A stretch of DNA of 64,000 bases from NCBI GenBank assembly GCA_948470475.1, contig OX419337.1, positions 38,150,036-38,214,035 on the forward strand, written 5' to 3'. Position numbers and translations under genes: made by a program. The notes under the pieces were generated by a model. The model saw only the letters and a program-made list of their open reading frames with translations, ran no database searches and was not told the origin of the DNA. The DNA is from Galaxea fascicularis. Its lineage: Eukaryota; Cnidaria; Anthozoa; Scleractinia; Euphylliidae. Of this stretch, positions 23,761-34,222 are shown one piece after another; positions within the stretch are counted from its first letter, which is position 1; the number at the start of each line of letters is the position of its first letter.

Positions 23761-24639
23761 GGGTGCTTTCCATTATTCAAAACTGACCGGTCAGAGAACT
23801 CAGGATCAACCGCTGAAAAATGGAACGACACATTCCGATCAACGAAACCTATTGCCCATTCTCACGCGCGGTACTTTCCAAAACAAAGATGGAGGACTTG
23901 AGTGTTGTGCTCTTTGGTGAAGATTCCGAAGAATCCGAAATCTTTAATGAGCTTGTTGAAGAGTCCGATGAGTTGTTACTCTTAGGTGCTGCATTTAGCT
24001 TTATGCGAGGCGATCTGAATCGTGTACTCGGCTATTTTCAGGCTACAGTTCCGCTGTATAGTTTATGCGAATTTCAAAGCCATTGTTGACTAACTCCGGC
24101 GAGCCACATTTGAAGAGCTCTGTCGTGAAGTAGTTAACGCAGGACGAATTCCGCTTAGTAATAGAGGTAGAAAGTGTATACCTCCTGACCTTCCCAAAGG
24201 ATCAACCCCGACTTTTGAACCATTGAAAAACAAAAACGCGGGAAAATGCACGAATAACACGAAACAACAAAATTTTCAACATGTTTTTGTATCAACGCTA
24301 TGCAGACACATACCAGTCATCGCCGAACAAGAATGCATTATAACTCTGATAAATCTGTCGTTGTTTATCCACAAATTGAGCATTGATAACAACAAGAAGA
24401 TTGCATCCTCGCCATGTCGGCCATGATGGTCGAGCAAGTGACAGAATTCGAAGAGCGGTATTGGGAACAAGAAACTCGGTAAATGGAACGGTAAATTTCG
24501 GTCGGAATATTCCGACCGGAATATCAGGACCACCTCCAGAGGTGATCCCGAATATTGCGGTCAGAAGAAACCGAAACGGACCTTTCCATTTGATTTCCGA
24601 CCGAAATTTCCGGAATCTTTGGCACAATGGAAAGCACCC
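23761..24639 (+). mobile_element. Harbinger-like element, complete (copy B)
   Basis: This 879-bp element has perfect 14-bp terminal inverted repeats (GGGTGCTTTCCATT ... AATGGAAAGCACCC) and a 3-bp target duplication TGA on both sides (AAACTGA before, TGAAAGAAAC after). Subterminal palindromes such as GGTCGGAATATTCCGACC lie near the right end (about 24500). The interior holds a broken transposase N-terminal fragment (23889-24209) and no catalytic domain. It sits inside the LINE ORF2 linker, so it inserted after the LINE. Confidence 0.75.
23889..24209 (+). pseudogene. Harbinger-type transposase fragment (copy B)
   Basis: Same content as 5213-5533: MEDLSVVLFGEDSEESEIF to EFQSH, a stop, LTPA, a frame shift, then TFEELCREVVNAGRIPLSNR and GRKCIPPDLPK. 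The coding fragment is unchanged in the three copies, so it was already broken before they diverged. Confidence 0.5.
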
Positions 24640-25496
24640 TGAAAGAAACTATTCTCAGATCCAAATCTCGATGGTACAATGAAGGCAAGAAAAATACTAA
24701 GTACTTTCTTGATTTTTCTTGAAAAAGACATTGCAAACAGGGAACTATAACTCAGATTAAAACTAATGAGAACAATTTGGTTGTCACCGACAAAGACATT
24801 TTGAACGAATGTGTTTCCTTTTATGAAAGCCTCTATAGCTACAAAATAAACAACGAGTGCCTCACTGAAGACTTTTTCCAACAACCAAATAAAAGACATT
24901 TGAATGAAAAAGAAGAATTTTCTTGCTAAGGACTGCTGGAACAGATGGTCTTCCCGGTGAAATTTGTAAGGTTTTCTGGAACGATTTGGTTGATATTCTT
25001 ATAAACGCTCTCAATTACTCATATCAAACAGTAAAACATTCTGTATTGCAAACACGAGGTATCGTGAAACTTATACCCAAAAAGGCTGCCGAGCTCAATT
25101 TAGTTAAAAACTGGCGATTGTTAACGCTGTTAAATTGTGATTATAAGATTGCGACTAAAGCCATAGCGAACCAAATTAAAATTGTGCTTCCTAAACTTAT
25201 TCGATTGATGGACAATGTTATTAAATATACTAAAGCGAAAAACATTCCGGGACTTCTTCTTTTTCTTGATGTTGAGGAAGCCTTTGACACACCACAATGG
25301 TCTTTTATTCAAAGGACTTAAGACGTTTTTGGTTCCGGATCACAATTATTACAATGGATTAATGTTCTCTACTTCGACATAGAAAGCTGTATTTTAAATA
25401 ATGGATGGGAAAGTAATTTCTTCAAACTTAATTGAGGAGTTCGGCAGGGCTGTCCCCTGCCGCCCTATTTGTTCGTTTTATACCTCTTACTAACCG
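24640..25496 (+). pseudogene. LINE reverse-transcriptase remnant (copy B)
   Basis: The LINE resumes with ILRSKSRWYNEGKKNTKYF, the segment just before the reverse transcriptase. RT blocks follow: GTDGLPGEICKVFWNDLVD, RGIVKLIPKKAAELNLVKNW, NCDYKIATKAIANQIKIVLP, motif A LLLFLDVEEAFD (catalytic Asp), and GVRQGCPLPPYLF (preceded by a stop where Arg is expected). The family's QTGF...GRFI segment is missing between LPKLI and RLMDNV. Sequence identity to the LINE stops near 25496, before the YADD/FADD catalytic motif. Compared with copy C, B has a 53-bp deletion just before GTDGLPGEI. Non-functional. Confidence 0.88.
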
Positions 25497-25529
25497 CGTT
25501 CGAGGTCCGTACTGTAAGTTATGGACCGA

Positions 25530-25594
25530 GTTTTTTCCCGTTCGCTCATGGCCCAAGCACAAAGTGCACAGGCCATAAATCAACGGGAAAAAAC
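25530..25594. mobile_element. Small foldback element truncating the LINE
   Basis: GTTTTTTCCCGTT and AACGGGAAAAAAC are perfect 13-bp inverted repeats around GGCC...GGCC and CAAGCACAAAGTGC. A weaker outer pair (GGACCGAG / CGAATGATCC region) may extend it to about 25515-25610. The recognisable LINE sequence ends immediately before it, so its insertion or a linked deletion removed the LINE 3' half. Mirror at about 44380-44444. Confidence 0.6.
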
Positions 25595-25609
25595 GAGGAT
25601 CATTCGGTC

Positions 25610-26568
25610 ATGTGGACCTGGCGTGTTGCCATGGTAACTGATATGACATCACAGGCAACCTTAAAATATAGCCCAACAATAGAGATCCAAGGATACATAG
25701 TTTGCCTAAACCATTAAATATCCTTCTTTGTAATCTTACATCGTTTCGCAAACACTACATCGATGAAAAACCCTTTCAAGCCACCTTAACTTATCTTTGA
25801 CAACCCTGAAATGAATTTTATGGACACTATTTGTTTATCTGAGACAACACTGACCTTTTAACCGATGCAACAGATGGGATCTGTCTGAGATCTTCCCTTA
25901 CACAAAGAAATGCTCTGAAGGATAGAGAAATGGAAAGACCACAAAATTAGGGCAACACAATTCTGATGATAAAATAAAATTTGCAAACCCGGGAAGACAA
26001 CACAAGCTACACTCATGCAAACAATCCTTGCAATGGGGTTTTTTACTTTGACTGTTATGCTTTTGTACAGTACTCTGGTTTTGTTAAGTTTTTCTTTAGT
26101 TAATTATTTTTCAGGAGAATGAAGCAATCCATTACATTTGACACACTGAAAAGGCAAACCAGGACTGTAATTAAGGGCCGGGACCCGGGGATTTTCCCCT
26201 CGTATTTCGAGGTATACATGTATTCCCGGCTACTTTGATATAAAATCAGCATGTTTACTACACTTCAGCAACTTGAATCCCCCGTTATTTTTTGGTATAC
26301 ACTGTATTCCGATCTACTTCAAAAATTAGTGACAGCCCTGCAAACACAAAACATTGAGATGATGGGTTAATAATTGAAAATTTGTAAAAGGGACAATCCC
26401 ACTAATTTTCTTTCAAAATGTTGTCTAACTCCAAATGTAAACATGTCACCATGCTCTTAAGGCTATCACAAATATAAACAAGTGGTACTTACACCAAGCC
26501 TTAATTGATCCGGCCTTGTTTAGTGAAGCTTGAAAAAAATGAAAGGCAAAGTAGGAGTAAAAAATATG
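25610..26568. other. Unassigned DNA
   Basis: No gene recognised. A GC-rich patch with GGGACCCGGGGATTTTCCCC near 26181 may belong to a degraded mobile element. Mirror at about 43406-44364. Confidence 0.35.
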
Positions 26569-26572
26569 TTAA

Positions 26573-26598
26573 CCCTTTCACTCCTGATGGTGCCAAAT

Positions 26599-26630
<32 letters not shown>

Positions 26631-26674
26631 CACGATTTTACTCGTCAATGCAGAACCCCTTAGTAGGGAAAGGG
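26573..26674. mobile_element. 102-bp piggyBac-type MITE (TTAA target)
   Basis: The element starts CCCTTTCACTCC and ends GGGAAAGGG, with TTAA on both sides (26569-26572 and 26675-26678). CCCT termini and a TTAA target duplication are the hallmarks of piggyBac-type insertions. Mirror at 43300-43401 with the same TTAA flanks. Confidence 0.75.
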
Positions 26675-27317
26675 TTAACATACATGTAATTTGTTAAACA
26701 AAGTAGCTGTAACATAACAAGGAATTAGTCATTTGTTGAATACCAACCCTGTTTCTCCAGTGTTTTCCTGTCTTTGTCATAAGATAGAAAAATGTGTTTG
26801 CTGTGATACATGTAATTTACTTTGGCAGATACACTGTAAGAAAATGAACTCCTAATAAAGCTGGCTCTTCAGTACCCTTCCAAGCTATCCCATTTTAGTG
26901 ACTGGTTTACCCAAACAAGATGTGCCCACCAGACACATTTTATTGGGAATGTTCAAATTCTTTCTTTCAAAAAATGAGTTAATGCAAAGTAAGAAAGATT
27001 CTCCAAAGGTAGAAGAATGTCAGCTTTCATTGCTTAAAGGGATGAGCATCAATCTGGTAATCGAAAAAAATCTGACTACTCAATGAAAGGACCCACGACT
27101 GGAAAGGCCTCCCTCTGCCATTGGATTGGCTGGGTTGCTTCTGTTACATACTGCTTTACAGTGTATATGGGAATTCTCGATAATGATTTAAACTGTATCA
27201 ATATTGCAAAACATTCATAACTACAGGGCCATAACAGTTCTACAAATTATTGCCATATTATTGGCCATATACATGTATGACTAACTATGATTCCAGGTTT
27301 CTTGGAATTGCAGTCAT

Positions 27318-27480
27318 TATCAGTAATTCAATCAGTGATTTGCATTATCAGTCATCCAGTCAGTGATCATTAGCAGTCATCCAATCAGTGATCATTAGCA
27401 GTCATCCAATCAGTGATTTCCATTATCAGTCATCCAATCAGCGATCATTACCAGTCATCAGTCATCCAATCAGTGATCTC
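27318..27480 (+). repeat. About 25-bp minisatellite (CAGTCATCCAATCAGTGAT)
   Basis: Degenerate tandem units built on CAGTCATCCAATCAGTGAT plus CATTA spacers. The left arm has one more 25-bp unit than the right arm (about 42519-42656), which accounts for the coordinate-sum step from 69974 to 69999. Confidence 0.8.
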
Positions 27481-27578
27481 CACATGATCATTACATCTAT
27501 TCTTAGAATAATTAGATTGCAATCAATTCACATTTTGAAAGAACAACAACAACAGTTCCTTCCCTTCATGTTTTACAT

Positions 27579-27780
27579 AAATAAATAAATAAATAAATAC
27601 TTAATTGACCACTCCCCTAAAGGACCAATGAAACAAATAATACAAATGAAAACAGAGTTGACCAAGGAGTTGAACCAGGCACTCACCCAGAGCAACTCCA
27701 GCTAGTGGCCAGAGCGGAATTTGAACTCGGGTCACTGCATTGAAAACCAGCGCCCTAAACCACTCAGCCATCCTGCCTCC
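27579..27780 (-). mobile_element. tRNA-derived SINE (type 2), Leu/Ser-like head
   Basis: Read on the minus strand, it opens GGCAGGATGGCTGAGTGG (A-box-like TGGCTGAGTGG), then GGTTTTCAATGCAGTGACC, then a B box GAGTTCAAATTCCGC. The body (GGTGAGTGCCTGGTTCAACT) ends in an ATTT-repeat tail (27579-27600). The GGCTGAGTGG start and long variable region resemble a class II tRNA, so this is a pseudo-tRNA promoter rather than a functional tRNA: the acceptor stem does not pair properly. Mirror at 42221-42420. Confidence 0.75.
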
Positions 27781-27867
27781 ATGTAGAAAAAACACGCAAA
27801 TCATGTATAAACAGAGTTGGACACTTAATTTTGAGAGTATTCACCATTCAGGTGAGTGACCCTCACC

Positions 27868-27882
27868 CCCCCCCCCCTGCCT
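27868..27882 (+). repeat. Poly-C tract
   Basis: A run of C about 10 bases shorter than the matching G run in the right arm (about 42114-42134). It explains one step in the arm alignment. Confidence 0.85.
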
Positions 27883-28021
27883 CACAAAGTCGTCCAGCAC
27901 ATGGCAGACCAAGGACCAAGGATTATCCAAGGATTATTACTTCAATAAAAAATTCTATTTAAAGACCTCAAACCCCAAGAAAACACAATGGAGATTCTTA
28001 CTTTATATTTCAAATAGTTTT

Positions 28022-28440
28022 TTATTGATGAATCTTCGTGAGATCCCTGCAGTTTGCAAGTAAATGTGTCTGTTCTTCTCGGGGGCAGTGATCACTGATG
28101 GCTCGATAGTGACCAGCAGTATCACTTTGTACAAGTACATGTGTTATGTAATTATCACTAACAGGAGGCCATATTATGTTGCCTTTCAGCACAAATTTAC
28201 TAAACAGTTTGGAATGTAAAACTTTGCAAAATAGAAATGGCAAGTTTGTGTTTAGGAATTTACTCAGCAAATATTATCTAAATAATTTCTTGGCGACAAA
28301 AATTGCACTTGTCAAATGGGCGAGTGATCAATGATTTGCGCTCGCCCAACACTTACGACACTCGCCTGGGTGAGCAGACAAGTGCTAATGTCCAACCCTG
28401 TATAATTATTACCTTTCCCAAGGAAATCCAATACATTATC
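28022..28440. other. Unassigned DNA with CAGGGTTGGACATT end
   Basis: On the minus strand, CAGGGTTGGACATTAGCACT begins at about 28401 and may be the terminus of another DNA transposon. Its second end was not found. No gene recognised. Confidence 0.35.
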
Positions 28441-28608
28441 CAGGGCTGTGCTCTAGCCGCGCCCGGTCGCCCCTGGAGACTTACTTTTGCCATTGGGTGA
28501 CCAGGAAATAATATTTAGTTTTTGCACCAAACTTACATACTGGGCGCCTTGGATTTCAAAGGTTTAGAGGTTTGGGCACCCAACTACTTTTCTTAGAGCA
28601 CAGCCTTG
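28441..28608. mobile_element. 168-bp CAGGG-terminated MITE, 6-bp target duplication
   Basis: It starts CAGGGCTGTGCTCTA and ends TAGAGCACAGCCTTG: a 15-bp inverted repeat with one mismatch. ATTATC lies on both sides (28435-28440, 28609-28614). CAGGG ends are common in hAT-type elements, but those normally make 8-bp duplications, so the superfamily is uncertain. Mirror at 41381-41548. Confidence 0.75.
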
Positions 28609-28614
28609 ATTATC

Positions 28615-29281
28615 TGAGCATTTCCTAAACAAAAACAATATCAGTACTGTATTAAGGTAAAATACCTTGATTTTGCCCCTTTACTTGTTTCAAGAAGCAT
28701 TGCCCTGCATAGTTTGAAATACTCTTCAACCTTCTCAGAAAGCTAAGGCATCTCTCTCCCTTTTCACTCTCAAGCTACATACACAATATTTGATCTTTCT
28801 AATTCTTCAAGTTCTGATTGCCAGGAAAACTTGATTCTGATTTCTACCATGTCAACAGAAAAGCAAACACCACAAAGTCCCCTGTCGAAAAAAATACAAC
28901 AAAAATCAAAGCCAAATTTTAAAATACTTTAATCTTAAAATCAAAACATTTTAACAATCCAATTCCATGCTTTTGACTTATGTTGGCAAGTTCACTGATT
29001 TTGGGGAGCTTTAAAAACATCTGTAGTGCAAACACCAATTTGTAGACAAAAGTCTGTGTATTCATACAGCTGGTTTCAGTTGTGTTACAGTGTAACTCTA
29101 TCCCTATCCACTTTTATGGGGGTACTTTAGAATAGGAACACTGGGAATAGATCATTAAAATGATTCATCCTGAAAACTCCTCTTATAAAATTAGTATCCC
29201 TCTACAACACAGACAACTGTATTGTAAAAACATCTGAATCCATTTCTCTGGTATTCTCTTTCATGATTGAATGAGATTAGG
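28615..29281. other. Unassigned AT-rich DNA
   Basis: Nothing recognisable. The right arm carries a 19-bp local insertion bounded by GTGTTTGC repeats at about 41109-41127. Confidence 0.4.
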
Positions 29282-30478
29282 ATCTTGTTTACTGTAGGTA
29301 GTGTCAAAGGATCTATCGGTCGATATAGCGGCCGATATAGCGGTCGACAGTCGGTCTATAGTCGGTCTATAGTCGGTCGACACTCGGTCGACAGTCCGTC
29401 GAGCGTGAGATAGACTATCGGCTGAGTATCGGTCAATATTTCCACGATGCACCTCGACTTACTATCGGTCATATGTCGGTGATATATCAGTCAACTGTCG
29501 GCCGAATATCAGTCGTGTGTTAATTTACCGGGTGAGTCTTTCTTTTTAAGCAAAGACGTCATTACTTGTTTGGAAGTGTTGACAGGCCTAACGCAACTCC
29601 TGCTGGTCTCGCCCATGTTTTGTACTCGACCTTTAGAGTTTGGCTCTTACGAGTATGTCTTTTAAAGATTTTCCTCTCTTGTAGGATATGATTGGTGGAA
29701 CCTGATAAATTTCTTTCAGCAAAGGTTGATTCTTGATTAAATGCCATTTGCTCATTAAGATGTTCTTTAGGTTTGGCACAGATGGATTGTATTGTGTGAC
29801 AAAAGGCAATATCTTCTTGCACATCGAAGTGCCGACTCCCTGTCTGTAAATTGAACTTCTGCGAGGACTTTATTGACCAGAAGATCTGCATGCCCGTACC
29901 AAAAAAATGTCACAAAACAGGATGCTATTGCAAAGCAAGGCATGCTTTCATGTTTAATTTTGAGTACTTTGGACTCATAACTGACCGAAAAATGTCCAAA
30001 AAATGCGAATTTTTCAAGAATCATCTCTACGTGTCAATGGGGGCAATCGGTTCATATTTCAGTAATTTTGCTTCAATTTCTTCCCAGGGCTATTGGTAAC
30101 GGACTAAAAACTATACAGAGCGACACAAATCTCGACCGATATATGCATCAACTATCGGCCGACTCTTGACCGATATATCAAACAGCTATCTTCTGACTAT
30201 CGACCAAGTGTCGACCGACCATCGACCGAGTGTTGACCAATTACTAACCGATACATCGGTCAAGTATCGACCAACTATCGGTGAAGTGTCGGCGAAATGT
30301 CGGTGAACGAAAAGCAATATCAGCCGAGACACATGTGGAAAGACTATCGACCGAGTGTCAACCGACTATCGACCGTTATGTCGATCGACTATCGACCAAG
30401 TGTCAACCCACTATCGACCGACTATCGACCGCTACATTGACCGATAGATCGGTCAACATTACCTACAGTAAACAAGAT
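29282..30478. mobile_element. 1.2-kb foldback element with CGGTCGATA-repeat arms
   Basis: The ends are ATCTTGTTTACTGTAGGTA and its inverted counterpart (TACAGTAAACAAGAT). Behind each end lie about 240 bp (left) and 365 bp (right) of short degenerate direct repeats built from ATAGTCGGTCGACA-like words, in opposite orientation in the two arms. This is the architecture of foldback (FB)-type transposons. The 580-bp centre (about 29535-30115) is not repetitive and carries a Penelope-like fragment. No target duplication is clear. The mirror copy at 39336-40688 has a 152-bp palindromic element inserted within it. Confidence 0.8.
29633..29824 (-). pseudogene. Penelope-like RT C-terminal fragment
   Basis: A 63-codon minus-strand frame reads FVTQYNPSVPNLKNILMSKW, then HLIKNQPLLKEIYQVPPIIS and KRGKSLKDILVRAKL before a stop. 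The pattern YNP.LPNLK.IL..HW...P..KE.....P...YRR.KSLKD.LVRAKL is familiar from the C-terminal end of Penelope-like reverse transcriptases, just before the Cys-rich linker to GIY-YIG. No RT core or GIY-YIG domain is present, so it is a fragment carried inside the foldback element. The right-arm copy (39990-40181) is the same apart from a Val-to-Met change. Confidence 0.5.
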
Positions 30479-30504
30479 TAAACCATGTTACTTTGATCAA
30501 AATT

Positions 30505-30840
30505 CCCCAAGCACCAGTTGGTTCAGTTGATACAGCACCAGATTGTTGAGCAGAGGGTTGCAGGTTCAAACCCTAAGACTGCACCTCAAACCAGAATCTA
30601 ATAATAGGTAACATCATGCTGGCTGCACGCTCAACATCCACATGTACATGTACATGTACAGTACCTCAGTTCAGATGATTGTGTCACTGAGGAGTGACAT
30701 TAAGCTGTTGGTCTCATGTTGTCCTTCATATGCAAAAACTTGAGGGAGGCATAAAAGAACAATAATTCGCACACTTATTGAAAAGAGTAGGGAACAATCC
30801 TGCTGTTGTGATCTGTCCTCATGATCACATATCATGACTT
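30505..30840 (+). mobile_element. tRNA-derived SINE (type 1), full-length head
   Basis: The head has an A-box-like GTTGGTTCAGTTGATACAGC, TGTTGAGCAGAGGGTTGC and a B box GCAGGTTCAAACCC. The body has the family words ATCATGCTGGCTGCACGCTC, GTTCAGATGATTG and GAAAAGAGTAGGGAACAATC. An expanded ACATGT repeat lies at about 30640-30662. Mirror at 38974-39309. Confidence 0.75.
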
Positions 30841-32388
30841 GTAGCAATCTCACTTGCGGCCCGGTGGAAACTTACAGTGAAAATTGAATAGGGGGTAGTA
30901 CATGTATGTATATGTAAAGGACTGCATGTGTGAAGTATTTGTTCTAACCTTGTATCTTCCTGGCATACTGTAAAATACCAGTTAAAAGTGCTCTTTAGAA
31001 TCAGTCTCTTTTTTTTTTTCTCTTCTTTCCTGCTTTCTGACAACGTTTTTATGATTTAATTAAATTACGCTTGCTGCGAACTGTAAATCTTTCTTCCCAG
31101 TACGAAAAAGCACGTCGGTAAAACTCAGTTTAGCTCGTTGAACACCACGTGGGCCCTTTAACAGCACAGTACAAGAACCTGAGCAAAGCTCGGCATGGTA
31201 GCATCGTATCAGCAGTCAATTATCAATGGTAATTTCTGTTCGGAACTTACCGATGTTACTGTAACCCTCATTTAGTTTTGAAACGTTCTGGAAACTTCGT
31301 TGCCGTCCTAGTTTCGAATAATCCTCTTGTGATCAGTTTGTGAGCATCACCAACGAACGCGGATAAAAAATCTCAGTTTTCGCGCTCGGAACAAACGCTA
31401 CGTAATGTAAGAATCATCGTACGGTCGCGTTCTTGGTGCGGGCTCTGGGGGATTGGAAACCAGCCAAAGTTTTCCCATCTCCTTGGCGCAATCGTTCAGA
31501 GACAGTAGTCGTACAGTCCTGCAAACAGGAATGTACCGCAGCACAACCAAAGATTTCAGACACCGTCATCAAGGGACAGCAGTCTAAATAATGGAAGGGT
31601 GCTAGAAAATCTCAGAAGCCGTCTGTTTGCACCGTACACGTGTGTGGTCTCGAGAACAATGAACATGCAGTCAGCCTCTAGCCTGCAAACGGGCTCTCCG
31701 GATGGGTTATTCCGAGATTTGCTTTCTAATGGCGCGCAGTCAAAAGCTAGGGGATTGGCTAGGGGATCGCGCTCGGTTGGAAATCGACTTCGAATCGGAT
31801 TTCGTTCGTAACGTTACCGAGCTCGGTGAACTCGTTGCCTTCAAATTTTTCATGGGGGAGGGCTGGTGGAACGGGGAAACATTCCTGTTTGTTTTTCTCA
31901 ATATATGTGGCCAAAATCTCATTTCCCCAGAAATCTCCGTTCTTGTCTTGCCCCTCCGAGCCTCGAAAGTGTATCAACTGGTCGAAAATCGAGGTTGACC
32001 CTGTTTTAAACATTCCTCTCTGGATATATCAAGAGGATGCGAAATTGGCCAACGTAACTGCACTGTAGTGTTTTATAATAAACAAAGTTATGAGCCATCC
32101 CGTTTTTGGTTTCTGTTTCTGTTCGTTTTGTTTTATTTTTACATCCTTGGCTCTATTTTTTTCTTTCCGCCGTTTTCTCTGGTTCATGTAATTCCAAGGC
32201 TCCTTGGGACCCTTATTGGAGTCTAGTTGGGGTCTAACTTGCCTTTTCCAAATTAATAAAGTGCTAGGGTTTAAAATGTTTTCATCAATATCATGTTTAT
32301 TACTTTTAACAGTAATAAGAAAATATGTAACATTAACTTGAAGAAAAAGTATATATTAGTCACAGCAGCAGACGCTGTTCATTTGATG
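30841..32388. other. Innermost left arm, unassigned
   Basis: No gene recognised, although 31080-31850 is less AT-rich than its surroundings. Frames at 31599-31998 are short, overlap in several phases and are open equally in the mirror at 37746-38215. Similarity to the right arm decays over the last 20-30 bp (mismatches around CAGCAGCAGACGCTGTTCAT) and is lost at about 32388. Confidence 0.5.
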
Positions 32389-32636
32389 TACTGTACATAA
32401 ACCTAAATTCCCTAGTATTTAGCAAACTGTTCTACTGCTCGACTGTATGGTCTGGGACTTCTAAAGAAAACATGCATAAACTACAAATTATCCAAAACTT
32501 TGCCGGCCGAATATTTATGCATTGTTGAATTCTACGGGTTACCACGCTCCCCCCCTCCGGGCATACCCCCGGGGATTTGCAAGTTTATTCGTACTTGCCG
32601 GTTTATTCCAACCCCCGGTGCTCCTCATAAACCACA

Positions 32637-32691
<55 letters not shown>

Positions 32692-32760
32692 TCTTTATTA
32701 CCGTGTCTATGTATTTAGCTCATGGAGCTAATTGGGGACACCTACTATTACAAATTAAAT
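32637..32760 (-). repeat. TAA microsatellite and LINE-like 3' tail
   Basis: About 17 ATA/TAA units (32637-32688) follow, on the minus strand, GGTAATAAAGATTTTATTA. A polyadenylation-like AATAAAG leading into a trinucleotide repeat is a common 3' end for CR1/RTE-type retroposons. Only the tail is visible and the family is not assigned. Confidence 0.5.
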
Positions 32761-33424
32761 TAAAAGGAAAAAGACTATGTGCAGCATCATAATAGGAGAC
32801 GATATAAATACGGCATTATGTGTGAAACGTTAACGGTTATATAATAAAAATATGAACACTGTCTTTGAAAAAGAAAGCTGACGAAAACATTCCGTGCTAT
32901 CAGAGGCCTGTTTTCTTTGTACTAAGTCACAAGGAAAAGAGGCCTCTGCTAGCAGGGAAACTAAAAAAACTGTAACCACACTACTACATTAATGAAACCT
33001 TGAGTTTTCGATCAAATTAATTTTTTTAGTGCTTCTGAGTCAAATGAATACCTTTCAAAAGAGTATTAAAAAGTCTGGCCCTTTACAGTTTAAATCAACC
33101 AGCTCAGAGGACTCGGCATTTTGGACCAACATTTGGTATTCTTCAACCGTTTCGGCGACATCGTGAACCGAAAAGAGGGAAACTTCACAAGAATATTCAG
33201 ATTGCCCGGCCCCCTACCCCCTGGGGACTAGATCGCTTTAAGCACTTCCCCATCACTTGTCCCGGGCGTTGCCCGGGGAGGAGATGGTTACAGGTTAAAT
33301 TGAACCATGCATTACACCAGTCTAACGTGAACTTGGTTGGCTCACCAACAAAGAGCTACTATGTTTAATTAATTGCTTATTAGGTATATAAAATTTAAAA
33401 TTTAATTGTGCTTCTTGTATCCAA

Positions 33425-33485
33425 ATTTAATTCTTTTAACACATGTAAATTTTGGGAGAATTAATAAATGTATTGTATTGTATTA
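33425..33485 (+). repeat. Retroposon-like 3' tail (TATTG repeats)
   Basis: GAATTAATAAATGTATTG followed by TATTGTATTG repeats resembles the 3' end of a LINE or SINE. No body sequence could be assigned upstream. Confidence 0.35.
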
Positions 33486-33616
33486 TAATTATTGGCAAGG
33501 AATTCAAATATAGATGATAATATTCTCATTAATCAAACTGGCCAACACTGTAGATTAACAGTATTATTAATGAAGAGCACTTAACAAATACTTACTGGCT
33601 GATTTTTTTTTATTAC

Positions 33617-33961
33617 AGACTGGTCAAAAAGTATCGACAGGGGGTGAGTCATCAGTTTTCAGACCTTAGTTAAGGGTGGGTTGAACAATTTTAAGGAAGC
33701 CACCAGGTGCTTTTACATATTAAAACCATTTTTCATGAAAAAGGAGACTAGTGCTTTTAATTAGCATTTCTTAACAAACATCTTAACATGCATCAAAATA
33801 ATCAAAAGTCCATGCAGTACCTTCTCCAACCAGAAATCGTATTTGGTTTTAGGGGTGGGTCGCTCAGTTTTGTGTAAAAAGAAGGGGGTGAGCCATGTGA
33901 TCATTTTTATACCCCACAATTCCAAATACCCCGGCCACCCCCTGTACTGTTTGACCAGTCT
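33617..33961. mobile_element. 345-bp foldback DNA transposon
   Basis: It begins AGACTGGTCAAAAAGTA and ends TTTGACCAGTCT. The inner flanks GACAGGGGGTG and CACCCCCTGTAC also pair. The interior has GGGTGGGT / AAGGGGGTGAGCC blocks but no coding potential. Flanks TTAC / CTTAC are suggestive of a target duplication but not exact. Confidence 0.65.
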
Positions 33962-34222
33962 CTTACTGTAAATAATACTAAATGTGTTCAGTCGTTGAAA
34001 TGAGTTCAGGTTGAAATTGTATCCAAAAGTGACCCTACTATTGCCAGAAATATTCTTTTGCAAAATAAAACTCAATTTGGTTTGTATAATTTGTTTGTTT
34101 GTTTATTTGATTCTTTACGTTCTGCTCTCTGTTTTTTCTCCTCTCTGTCGTTTTCCTGTTGTCTTTCCTTTTCCTCTTATGTTTTTCTTCTGCCTTTTCT
34201 GCTGGTTTCATTTCCTCCTCAG

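Larger units (their letters stand above)
19462..24445 (+). repeat. Duplicated segment, copy B
   Basis: Direct-orientation match to 1-5769 with offset 19461-19463 before the 780-bp repeat and 18676 after it. The mirror copy C is 45582-50737. It has a single 780-bp unit, which looks like unit 1 at its left end and unit 2 from roughly 21730 onward. Between 19568 and 22517 no gene is recognised. Confidence 0.9.
5970..32388 (+). repeat. Left arm of giant inverted repeat
   Basis: Every landmark in this arm recurs as its reverse complement between 37426 and 63273, in mirror order. Paired coordinates sum to about 69228 outside the satellite, 70199 just inside it, about 70027 in the LINE region, 69974 near 26000, 69989 near 28000 and 69814 close to the centre. 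Each step is explained by an identifiable indel. Conceptual translations of paired segments are mostly identical or differ by one residue. The outer end is hidden by the N gap; the inner end fades out at about 32388. Confidence 0.95.

Noticed and set aside
27700..27780. Functional tRNA gene (Leu/Ser-like) on the minus strand
   Set aside because: A and B boxes are present but the acceptor stem does not pair and the sequence continues into a SINE body with a repeat tail.
29851..30099. 82-codon frame in the foldback element centre with several Cys residues
   Set aside because: It overlaps another open frame on the opposite strand and shows no known Cys pattern.
31599..31998. Overlapping 70-98 codon frames in the inner left arm
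   Set aside because: Four frames on both strands are open over the same bases; no motif or splice signal favours one.
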